DNA of 64,000 bases from Chaenocephalus aceratus (Eukaryota > Chordata > Actinopteri > Perciformes > Channichthyidae): positions 124,001-188,000 of the forward strand of contig JAMFTG010000118.1 in assembly GCA_023974075.1 (NCBI GenBank). Reading direction: 5' to 3'. This document shows positions 40,169-53,342 of this stretch, in pieces (the stretch's first letter is position 1; the number at the start of each line of letters is the position of its first letter). Both the position numbers and the translations under genes were made by a program. The notes under the pieces are model-generated. The model saw only the letters and a program-made list of their open reading frames with translations. It had not been told where the DNA came from and did not search any database.

Positions 40169-43100
40169 TGCAATCATTCTTTCATGCTAAATGAAGCTCT
40201 GTTGGATATCACTAGATCCTGTTACAGCGTAATATAAGTACATACCGATTGATGTGTAGATTAGCATAATTACTAGCTAGCCGCTAGCTGCTAACTGCCG
40301 CCTCGTTAATATCAAATATATCATAATAGCAATCCATTACCATGCTGTCATGAACACACGGTGCTGCTGTTACATGTACGCAAATTGACGTGCTTGATGT
40401 GAACGAGCATTTTGGTTAAAGTTGCGCATGCTCTATGAGCGCACATACGGGTACTTCTCAGGCATGCTGGGTAATCTGTGACGTTTCACTCTCTCAAAAG
40501 TTGGGCCATTTTATCATCATGCGCCAATGAGCAACTCTCATAGGAATGAATGAGGCTCCGCCTCCCACGCTGTATCCAGTTCTTATTATACATCCATGAT
40601 CTAGATCGGCATGAAGGCACATTATGCAATGTGCAATGTGCACATTATCCCGCTTATTACATGGCCACATTCTCAACAAAGTAACGATATGACTCCCAAT
40701 ATTAATTGAAATGCTTTTATGGATTTAGAAAATGATTTTATTAATTTAAAAAATAGTTGTATTGATTTAAATTGACATGCATCCGCTAAGAAAAATAGTT
40801 ATATTTAAAAAAACGTCTTGAAAATCTTTCTATGTCCATAAACGGCTTCATGGTGACTGACAGTGTAATGGGGCTCTGTGATTAGATTCATCATCACCAT
40901 TTCAATAACAGCAATTGTGAAAGAAGGCCAAGAAGGTCCATCATTAAGTCTTTGTCTATCATCGTGCCAAGCTTTTATAATTTATATCTTCTTTTCAGAG
41001 TTTAAAACCAATTGTGTGCAGAGAACGTGAACAATGCTGTCAAGTGGCACAAAGAAAAACGGAGTGACGAGGATTCAGCTGACGTCCACTTTAACAACGA
41101 CATTGATAACGACTAAGGTCCCACAGGTGAACCCTCTTCATCTGTATGGAGCATAGCTTATTGATCTGTTGCCTGAAAGAAAAAATGCTGCACACAAAAT
41201 CAAAAGGAAGACTGAGAGAGAAAGGTTAGGAGGGAAAAACGGAAGGAAGCAGGATAACAAAAGAGCAGAAGGAGATGGGGTGAGTAAGAGTGCAACAGGA
41301 AAGAAAAAGGCAATACAAATAAAGATAATAAGAGAAGGCGAGACAAAGCGCCTCATGCAAGAACATTTCGTCTCCTAAAAACTGAGATTATTTTGTATAT
41401 GCATTGGATTTGACACCATGCACGTACTTTAATCGCACAAAACGTTGTCGGAAATGAGTCGCGGCGATGTAATTAATGGCGGTGTGCGTTCAAAAGTTTG
41501 GGCCATTGACAAAATTGTCTTCAAATTACCATGTAAAGCTCTACTTTGTCCACACAAATGATGGGTAAAAGTTATAAGCCTTTTCATACACTGGTATTTC
41601 TAAAGAGGAACGTGTGGTAGGAATGTGTCACAAGTTTGAGGTGGAGATTCAGTAGAAGATGTATCTTGAGTTTTTCTACAATTGGCACATTTATAAAACT
41701 TAATTTAGATTTATTCGTTTTGTCTGATTCATTGTTCTATTTTGGCAAATAGGTTTCTCCTTGAGGCCTTAAACAGAGTAAGAGATGTTATTTTATGTAT
41801 CTTCAGTCAATCTTAAATTTGACCAATCACCTATTCGTCCATATTACAATGCTTTATTAGCTAGTTTGATTTAGAATAACAGAATATGGGGGTTTCAAAA
41901 TGATGGACCATTGGGGAAAAGATGTAGCATTGGGAAAATGGGCAATTGAAAAAATGGGCCATTGGGAAAAAGATGGGCCATTGGGAAAAAGATGAGCCAA
42001 TGGGAAGAAGATGGGCCATTGGGGAAAAGATGGGCCAATGGGAAGAAGATGGGCCATTGGGAAAAATATGGGCCATTGGGAAAATGGGCAATTGAAAAAA
42101 ATATGGGACATTGGGAAAAAGATGGACCACTGGGGAAAAGATGGGCAGTTCGCCGAGAGATAAAGACAACCAAATAACAGGGTAAGGTGAACACAAACAC
42201 TCAAAATGCTCATCATCCATAAATCACACACCTTCGTAGTCCATGTCCCAGTGGGTCTTCCTGATGGAGTCGTTATCCGAGCTGGACGGGGGTCTGGGTG
42301 GGAGGTTAGGGGCCACGCTGCACACCACCGGCCCCTGCATCTTTGGGCAGGAAACCCCCCCCGAGGAGATGATCTGACTGCCAGGGCGCTGCAACCTGAA
42401 CGGCGTGTTGTCGAGGTCGTTGTTGGGACCGACCAATGAGCTCATCTCGATCGGGTTCATCTCCCGCTTCTCTGCTTTCATGCTCTTGGTCAGGGTGGGG
42501 TGGAAGTAGCTGTGGGGGGAGTTATGCAAAATGTTAAAAGATGATACACAAATAACCCAGCTACTAGTTGCAGTAAATAGTCAATTCATGGTTTGTTTTG
42601 CTTCAAAATCAAGAAATAAACTGCTGGAAAAGCGTTGTTTTAGATCTTTCAAACCTAACCCAACTAAACCAAATCCAAACAGACTCTACTGTAGTTTTAA
42701 CCTCGACTAATGGAATGTGTTTGACTTTATAAACTTCACTTCAGACACAAACATCAGCTCTTACCCATTGGAGTCCTGCACACAGACAGGCGTCTTCTTC
42801 TTATTCTGGACGTAACGTTTCCTGATGCAAACGAAGATCCCAACCAAGAGAAGTAGTCCCAGCACGCTGACACTGATCTCCATGATCTCCATGTAGCCAA
42901 TCATTGGAGACACCTGATAGGACAGCATCAATTAAAGATAATGTCTAATGCATGGTACCTATGGAAGTGTCATTGTAGGTACTAAAACACTAAACATGGT
43001 GAAGCAGCTATTAGTTATTATGCTCCAAATATCTGGAAAAAACTCCCAGAAACCTGCATGTCTGCTGCAACTCTGACTACTTTTAAATCCAGGCTGAAGA

Positions 43101-46100
43101 CTTTTCTTTTTGCCGCTGCTTTCAATTGAACTATTCCTATCTCACACTGCTCTGTAACTTTTATTAATTTATTTTGTCTTTCATTTTTGTAAAGCACTTT
43201 GAATTGCCTTGTGTTGAAGGGTGTTAAATAAATAAACTTGCCTTGCCTTACACTGTTACTAATAAAAACAGAAGATCAATTCATGATATATGCTTGGACT
43301 TACATTATGCATCGCCTCACAGAGGAAGGAGTCACCTGTGAGTTTACACTCATATCCCTCAGGACACAGATTGGGCGAACAGCACCTGCAGGAGAAAAGG
43401 AAATAGGAGATTTAGGAGATTTTAAAGATAATCTGTAATGCATGTTATTTTGTTGATGATGTACTGCTGACTATCATAAACAATCCAGCGTCCTCTAAAA
43501 CCTCAACAACCACGAGGAGAACAAATCTGGAAACTTTTTGTTGCAAGTTTGGATCCTGAAAATGTCAAAAATGGATTCAGCTTTCTCAATAACCCACAAA
43601 ACTACTCTAATATTGTCAAAATCAGCCAATATCAAACTTCTGTCCATATGGGCTATAATGCTGATTATTGCTAACTAGCAACAGCTAACACTTGGACTCA
43701 AGGAGCTCTAAAATAGAATACTACAGCGCTTAAGGTTGGACAATAATGTTAGCAAGCTTAATAATAATAATACATTACATTTATAAAGCGCTTTTCCTGG
43801 TGCTCAAAGCGCTTACAAGCAAGTAAAACAAAAATAACAACAAAAGTAGAAAGTGCTAAGCTAGGAGGAATACGGGCAAGGGGTTTGATTAAAGTTAACA
43901 TTTAACAGTTGTTATGGATGTAAAAGGGCTGCATAATACACAGTATCATGTTTTATCTAAATCCCAATGTCAACAAGAAATGTGTTGTAATTAAAGGCAG
44001 CAAAGGTCAGAACTGAGCACATTTTAATATTTGCGCATTTTTCCCAAGTAAGATCGGATTGCATTATTTACCGTTAGTGCTTATTGCATATTATAATCAA
44101 GTCCTGCAGCGCTAGCATGTAAAAAATAAACACGGATAACTGACAGTAAGATGCAGTTAAAAGTTTCACATGTAATATTTCAAGGATATCTGTTGACATA
44201 GATTTTCTTTCTCAGGCAGAAATCCTCTTTCAGCTACTCATTATTCAGGAAATGTTAACAATGATGTCAGAAACTCTGAATAGTCTGGATTGTGGTCCAA
44301 AGATTAAATAAAAAATTACAGCACGAAGGTGTCCACCTTGTCCCGGGAATTAAGGTTATATTTTACTGATAAGGCAGAGAGCTTCACTTCCAGACTTACG
44401 ACCCAGAGGACGGACCGGCAGACCTCTGATTAACAGATGCCGCTGCTTCGATCTGACAAAACCTATCTTTTTTGTTTTATATAAAAACTGCCGGGTGTTC
44501 GGCTTTTCAAAAATAATTTCCCAGGTGTTCAAATCCCTCCCTGTGCACAGAATAGTACATAGCAGTAGTTACAGAGCAAACAGAGCAAAGTCCAGCATGT
44601 ATTACTTTTTCCTAAGGAGATTAGTTTTTGGAAAGTTTCTTGATTAAATAAGTTGTGAAGTGCTTTATTTTATTTTGTATTGCACTCATTCATGTGGATG
44701 GTATTCAATTCAACCATTGAAGTCATGTGACTGTGCTGTAGTTCCTTTATAGCCCAACATTAGCCACCTTTAGCTTAGCGGTGGTGACGTGAAGTCATGT
44801 GACCGTGCTTTAGTTTCTTTATAGCCCAACATTAGCCACCTTTAGCTTAGCGGTGGTGACGTGAAGTCATGTGACCGTGCTGTAGTTCCTTTATAGCCCA
44901 ACATTAGCCACCTTTAGCTTAGCGGTGGTGACGTGAAGTCATGTGACCGTGCTGTAGTTCCTTTATAGCCCAGCATTAGCCAACCTTTGGCTTAGCGATG
45001 GTGATGTGAAGTCATGTGACCGTGCTGTAGTTTCCTTTATAGCCCAACATTAGCCACCTTTAGCTTAGCGGTGGTGAAGTCATGTGACTATGCCGTAGTT
45101 CCTTTTATTATTTTGTTGAGCGAACCAGGGAGATGCTAACTTCTGGGTTGACCTAGAAAAGTACGTCATCACTGCACCCCTCTATTATAAATAGATGGTC
45201 CTCCCATGTACTTGTGAAGATAATTATCCAATTAGAATCACTGTGGTTACGCACTGAGTTAATCACAACCCTACCTGTGTCACTGATCACTTATAATCCC
45301 CACGAGGGGCATCGCAATCCCACAGGCGGCCGTAATGAAAGCAGGAATATGCAAATGCTGCTGTAATTTCATTTGAACGTGACTGTTCCTCTTTGTAAGA
45401 TGCTGGTAGTGTGAGTGGATTAACATCAGGTTGTGTTATAGTACAGAGTGTGTGCCCAATCAAATATGCATGCATATTCAAGGCCATGCACAGCTTTTGA
45501 GGAATGCAAATGCAGTACAAGTGATGTTGCATGTAATAAGGGGTTGTGTTTGAGTTGTACAACCTTTGTATACGTAATAAGGATGAAGGTGTACTGGCCT
45601 AACAATTCCAAACATGTTGGGCATTTTCATTTTAAAGAAGATAATTGTAATCTTATCTAAAAGCTTCTAAAACAGCCTTTCAATTAATATTTAATTCTAA
45701 AACTCTCTGGTTAAACAAGAATAAATAAATATATATAATGCGTTATCAGCTCTTGAGGGAAAACAAACACACATTCAACAGGAAAGAAACTAGAAAATGC
45801 AGTGGAAAAAAAAAAAAATGAAAGGACCCAATACCAAACCCTGTGGGACTCCAGATTTAACATTCAATCATTTTCGACTTTCTTTCAGAAAAATTAACAT
45901 TTGGTTGTTTTGAAATGACTTTACTGGACCATCCCTTTAATAACATGTACCTGTATTGTCATGTAGTTTGTCATGATTTTAAGAATATGTTTAAAGTGAA
46001 TAAATAAAATCTGTGTTTACCGTGCTTCAGGGTTGTCCAGCGAGCAGTTGCACATGTAACCGTCACTCTTGGGCACACACACCGTGCCGTCTTTACACGG

Positions 46101-47476
46101 ATTGGAGACACACAGGTTGTTGTTGAGCTCGCAGCGGTTGCCGTGGAAGAGTCCTGAACACCTGCAGCGCGCCTCTGCAGAGAAAACAGAAAACACACAA
46201 AGAGATATTAAAAAACTACAGCCACAGGTTTCCCCTGAAGGCAAATAAATAAACAAAGCAAATGTCAACCCTCACCTCCAGAGATCATGAGTGTCTTTGA
46301 TATTTGACGGTAAAGATTGTGTTGTTGTGTACCGACATGTCTGTTATTGGCAAATAGTTCCACAAAACATGAACAGCAAACATCATGCTCTGTGAGTCAT
46401 CCAGAATGAAAAGCGAGAGTCATTCGTATACCTTTTTTTTATTAATAACCTGCAAAAAGCAACTAACGCTGTCAGACTGGAAATGACTGATGCCGAAATA
46501 TCCTTTAATAAAGTGCCATTGAAAGTTACTTCTTGAAGGGTAAAAGAAGTAACCAATCCAACTCGAAGTAGCAATAAATCAGAAAGAAAGAAAACTTAAC
46601 TCCCCCGGTGTCGAGAAACATCGGTGAATTTTTCTTTTTAAGTTTTAAAGTTCAAGTAAGCCACAGAAAACATTTTATTTTAAATGTATACATCACCAAG
46701 TTGACTAAATGAATTGCTTAAAGGACATCTAGTTAATCGGCCCTCCTACTTAACATCACAATTACTACCTTAGGAAATAAAGTTCCTCAGTAGTGGAACG
46801 ACTTTATGTCCTGCGGAACAAATAATACAATTCCCTCCGTGGTTTTCCGCCTGTCTCATTACATTTCATCGACCTGGTGGGATCAATTGGGAAATAATAT
46901 TTATTTGTTGCTCGGCATCCCGCTCCAGGATTTGTGTGTGAAGCATAAAATGTGATTTGACGAGTTGATGAATAAAGTCCTGAGAGAAGTCTGTATCCTT
47001 TATTCCACAGGGTCACAGGGAAAAAGCTCCTATTGTACTGACGGGGAAAAATAAATAATCCGGTTCCTGACTCTGAGATAAACCCTGCGTGTGGAAACAG
47101 AAGGCAGATTTTCGTAACAGTTTCAGGGTTTGTTCGCTCCTCTGAAGCCCTGAGATCTGTATCTTCTATGGCTTTATGTCTGATTTTATATCCACCCTGT
47201 GCAAGGGAATAATATCATTTTAAAGAGTCTTTATCAGCTGCTATTTCAAATAGAGAATAAGTCAAACCTGCTGTTTTGTGAGACAATGCAGAGGGAAATG
47301 ATTGTGCTGCAAACCCATTGGACTTCCATTTCTATCTTTTGTGTTTCGACAGATGCATTCAGCCAGTTAGAGATAACGGCAATAAGCAGGCGGCCACACA
47401 AAGGGCCGGAGAGTGATAACGATTTCAGGCCAAACTAATCTGTCATGGCTGACTGAGAGGCTGTGTAATAATAATA

Positions 47477-47544
<68 letters not shown>

Positions 47545-50500
47545 CATAATAATCATAATAATAATAATAATAATAATAAGCAGGCCTGGGGTCTACAACA
47601 TTTATCATTTTTTGTAGAATTATTTAATTTTTTCTTTTTCTTTATTCTTGTTTAATTTTTTATTTATTTAACATTTTATTCTTCATTTCTTTTTTTCTTT
47701 TTTCGTGCTGTGTTATTTTACTTTTGGTTTTAAATGATTTTTTTCCAACCACAAAGTGATGTGTTATTTGGGAGAGGGGTAGTATTTCCTGATGTGAAGC
47801 ACCTTTTGTATATAAATAAAAGATTTCAATTTAATTTTTAATAAAGGATATAAGCTGTGGGAAGTTTGAATAGCTTTAGGTCTCCTCTTCAGTCACTCAC
47901 CTCCTCCAGCATCCTCCTCGCAGACCCCCTGGTTCTGACAGGGGTTTGTGTCGCAGACCCCCCTCCGGCTGCAGCATTGGTACGACCCGAACACCCTCCT
48001 GCTGCCAGGCCCCGCCCACTCCGATGCATCCCCCACTCTGATTGGCTCCCCGTTGAGTTGCAGGCCCTCCAAGCAGCCGCTGAAGTTACCAAGATGTTCT
48101 GGAGTGGAGGAAGCGAAGAGCAAAGCACCCTGGGAGCTCAGCATCCTGCAGGGCTGCGTCAGGGAGAGGTAGGACGGATGCTGCTGATCCAGGGTCAGCC
48201 TCAGGGCGCTGGAGTTGACCTCCAACAGGACGCTGTGCCACCTGCCATCTGACACCAGGTCAGATCTGATCTGTATCACAGCGATGTTCCCACAGCTGAA
48301 GTTGAACTGCAGCTCTCCGCCCGCCAGCTGAAGAGGAGGAGGAGGAAGAGTTAGGAACAGTTTACTGTATTAGAGAATAATTGAGTTTTCATTGCCATTT
48401 GGAACAAAGCTGTTTTAAATTACCCTTAACGATCACTTGATCATAACGTGCACTAGTTTATTTGTTGTTTTGTCTGTCTGACTGTTTTTTCTTTTACTCC
48501 TGCTTTTCTGTAAAGTTTTTCCCTCTATTTTAGCGCTTAAAGAGAAACGCGGATTTTGGGTCCTTAGCTTTAAAAAAAAAAAAAAGGAGGCGGAGCTAAT
48601 GCCTGATCAGAATTCTACCGGAGATACAGTTAAATTCTGCTTTGATTACACACCATCATGATCTAAAACACATCTAGGATTATTTCGGAAACAGTATGGA
48701 TCTCAAATGCTTTTTCTCTTGCAGGTTTATCACAAGGTGAGTTCCTTTTTGTATTTCCTGCTTTTCAAACACATGTGCTCTCCAGTACAGGTTAGCTCTG
48801 AGTGTTAGCGATGCTTGCTAATGTCAACAAAGACCATATTACGACCAAAACACGTCAGGCAACTCTCTGTGGGTCCGCCATCTGAAATTACGTAATATCG
48901 GCAGCAAATCTGTATCCGCTCGTTGTAGCCCCGTTTTTAAAAGATTTGGGTACGGAGGAAAAGAGAGAGGGTTATATTTTCTGACGCTGCGTGAGTTCCC
49001 CGACGCACCGGGGATTTATGTATAAAAGACATCAAAAAGTGCATTTTGCATGATAGGTGCCCTTTAATATCATTGTTATTATTATTAATAACAAAAAGTT
49101 CAGCAAAGCCGTCAGAAAATCAATTAAATGACAATATATGTCGACAAAATAAGTTAAATGGAAGATTTTTTTTTTTTTAAACATACATTACATTGAATTA
49201 TTTTTTTTTTTTTTTTTTTTACAGATGTTTATGCAAGCTCAAATTTACATCCAATAGTTTTGCATGCTCTTTTCCCCCATTTACATATAAGGTGCATCTT
49301 ATAATTTATAATTGTATGTTTAGCCGTCATGTGTAGTTGATTTATTTGTCCAGTTATTGCAGTGTGGAGGAAGAGAGCCGTTAGCGACAGTATATTGTAT
49401 TGGAGAAGCATGAGGTGTCGTTGCTAAATCTATTCTGTAGCTAATGTGCATATTACAAATAAAGCCCCTGAACCATTTGAAACAAATCTGTTTTCAATTA
49501 CCCTTAACATTACATTACATTACATTGCATTTAGCTGACGCTTTTATCCAAAGTGACTTACAATAAGTACATTCGACCAGGAAGACACAAACTTGAAGAA
49601 AACAGAATCATATAAGAACATCAGGTTTCAAAGAGCCAATCGTTTCAAGTGCTACTCAACTGGCTTTAGATAAGCCAGCCCTTTATTAGTATATAAGTGC
49701 TTTGTTAATAGTTCTATCCTCGAAGTGGAGTCGAAAGAGATGAGTTTTCAGTCTGGAAGGTGTGTAAGCTTTCTGCTGTCCTGATGTCAATGGGAGCTCA
49801 TTCCACCATCTTGGAGCCAGGATAGCAAACCCACGTGTTTCTGCTGATGGGAACTTGGGTCCCCCTCGCAGCGAGGGTGCAGCGAGTCGATCACTTGATC
49901 ATAACTTGTCGAAAAAAGTTTGGCAAAGCCAACAGAAAATCTATTAAATGGCAAAATATTTCGACACCTCAAAACAAGTTAAAAGGAACATAAACAAAAC
50001 AACTCAAAGTTTACATCCATGTGTTTTGAAAGCTCTTCACTGCATTTACATTTACTTGGCATTTAATGCACACCAAGAAATTATAATGTTTGTTTTGGCG
50101 TCATGTTTGATTGATTGATTTGTCCAGTGTGTAATTCTTCCCCTGGAAGTGTTGATTGGGATGTTTGCAGGTCAGCATACGTCTCAGTGAAAAGAGGAAT
50201 ACATTGAAAGACAATCAATGTTCAAAACGCTTTTATAGTAATGTAATATTTCTATGTGTTAACGTGCGGTGAGGATCCTTTGTATGTTCAAATAAAGTCA
50301 CTTTAATAAAACAGTGTTGAAATGTTTTAAGCTTTTTGTTTGTGTGAACTTTAGTATGGAGAGAGAATACATATATCTAGTATGTGGTGGGTTATAGATT
50401 CAGTTATTATATAAAAAAATCTGGTTAGAGATTATATTTTTGGTGCTCCCAGAAACCTGCAGGTCCGCTGCAACTCTGACTACTTTTAAATCCAGGCTGA

Positions 50501-52004
50501 AGACTTTTCTTTTTGTCGCTGCTTTTAATTGAACTATTCATATTTTAGACTGCACTGTAACTTTTATCCATGTATTTTTCCTTAATGTTTATTTTATTAG
50601 CTTTTCTTTTTTAATGCTTAATGTCTTTCATTTTTTTTTTGTAAAGCACTTTGAATTGCCTTGCGTTGAAAAGTGCTATATAACTAAACTTGCCTTGCCT
50701 TGCCTTGCTTAAGAAAAATGGTTATAGATTCAGTTTTTTGGGAACAAAATGTGAAAATAGACGAGTTTTAACCCAAGTGACCTTGAATTAGGGTTAGATC
50801 CGAGCTCAGAACTGTTCGAGTGTAACAATTGTAAATATGCAGTGGTCTTTGGTGGTCAAATATTTCTTTGTTATTCATTTATTATAATCACAGAAATTCT
50901 GTGTTCTGTATTTAATAATTCTGTGTTCTTCATTTACAAAACTTTAAATATCTGACTAGGTCTCAAATCAGTGAGCAGAACATCCGAAATGCAGTCGCTG
51001 TACTCGGAAGATTATGTTCGTGTCCCTCACTCTTCCCTCTTCTCAATGTGTTCCATGTGGGAGGAGTCTAAGTGGGAGGAGTTTAAGTGGGAGGAGTCTA
51101 AGTGTGCGGGGGAAATAAATTAATAACGACTGATTTGTTATATATCCGTTGTCAGTAAATAAACGGAGATCGGCTCCAACGGTATGCTGACTCTGGTCTC
51201 GTCCTTCTACAAAAGAAACACCGCGCAGACGCCGCCAACACAAGTCAAGTGAAACCGTAATGAATAACTGGAGACTTCCTGCATTGAGAATATAAACACG
51301 TCTTAACAATTAGGTAAAGCAATGTTCTTTCTGCTGTCACTACTGGGGAACATTCCTCAGGGGAGATGTGATCCCTGACAGACACACATGACATTACGTT
51401 ACGTTATGCAATCAGATCTATGTGCATGGAAACGTAATGGATGTGGTATTATATTGGTTTTTGTATTTATACGAGGGAATATGCATATCAATACAAGTAT
51501 ATATAACATTGATTCACACACACTGCTGCATGTTCGACTTCACGCTGCAAACTCGTATCATCTTAAAAGTCAATATTATGTTAGATTCTGTTCGCCTGCA
51601 GACATCTTATCCCTAACAGCTAATGGCGACGCTCTTTAAAGTCGAAAGAGATGGGTTTTCAGTATACACGTTGGTTTTACATTTCTATCTATCTATCCAT
51701 CTATCTATCCATCAATCTATCTATCCATCTCTCTATCTACCTATCCATATATCTATCCATATATCTATCTATCCATCAATCAATCTATCTATCTATCCAT
51801 ATATCTATCTATCCATCAATCAATCTATCTATCTATCCATATATCTATCTATCTATCTATCCATCTATCTATCCATATATCTATCTATCTATCATCAATC
51901 TATCTATCCATATATCTATCTATCCATCAATCTATCAATCCATATATCCATCTATCCATCTATCTATCCATCAATCTATCTATCTATCTATCTATCTATC
52001 CATA

Positions 52005-52040
<36 letters not shown>

Positions 52041-52409
52041 CATATATCTATCTATCTATCCATCAATCTATCTATCCATATATCTATCTATCCATCAATC
52101 TATCAATCCATATATCCATCTATCCATCTATCTATCCATCAATCTATCTATCTATCTATCTATCCATCAATCTATCAATCCATATATCCATCTATCTATC
52201 TATCCATCAATCTATCAATCCATATATCTATCTATCCATCAATCAATCAATCTATCTATCTATCCATATATCTATCTATCCATCAATCAATCTATCTATC
52301 TATCCATATATCTATCTATCTATCTATCCATCTATCTATCCATATATCTATCTATCTATCCATCAATCTATCTATCCATATATCCATCTATCCATCTATC
52401 TATCCATCA

Positions 52410-52445
<36 letters not shown>

Positions 52446-52646
52446 CCATATATCTATCTATCTATCTATCTATCTATCCATATATCTATCTATCTATCCA
52501 TCATCTATCAATCCATATATCCATCTATCCATCTATCTATCCATCTATATATCTATCTATCTATCCATCTATCTATCCATATATCTATCTATCTATCCAT
52601 CAATCTATCTATCCATATATCCATCTATCCATCTATCTATCCATCA

Positions 52647-52685
<39 letters not shown>

Positions 52686-52908
52686 CATATATCTATCTAT
52701 CTATCTATCTATCTATCCATCTATCTATCTATCCATCAATCTATCTATCTATCTATCTATATCTATCTATCTATCCATCAATCAATCAATCCATATATCC
52801 ATCTATCTATCTATCCATCTATCCATCAATCTATCTATCTATCTATCCATCAATCCATCAATCCATCTATCCATCTATCTATCTATCCATCTATCTATCT
52901 ATCCATCA

Positions 52909-52947
<39 letters not shown>

Positions 52948-53044
52948 CATCAATCCATCAATCCATATATCCATCTATCTATCTATCTATCTATCCATCT
53001 ATCCATCTATCCATCTATCTATCTATCCATATATCTATCTATCC

Positions 53045-53091
<47 letters not shown>

Positions 53092-53289
53092 CATATATCT
53101 ATCTATCCATCTATCCATCTATCTATCTATCCATATATCTATCTATCTATCTATCTATCTATCCATCCATATATCTATCTATCCATCAATCTATCAATCC
53201 ATCTATCCATCTATCTATCTATCCATATATCTATCTATCTATCTATCCATCCATATATCTATCTATCCATCTATCTATCTCTCTCTCCA

Positions 53290-53342
<53 letters not shown>

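Noticed and set aside
43304..43335. Donor GTGACT at 43335 as the end of fat3 exon H
   Set aside because: Gives a phase conflict with the transmembrane exon; GTAAGT at 43303 keeps the frame and extends the domain.
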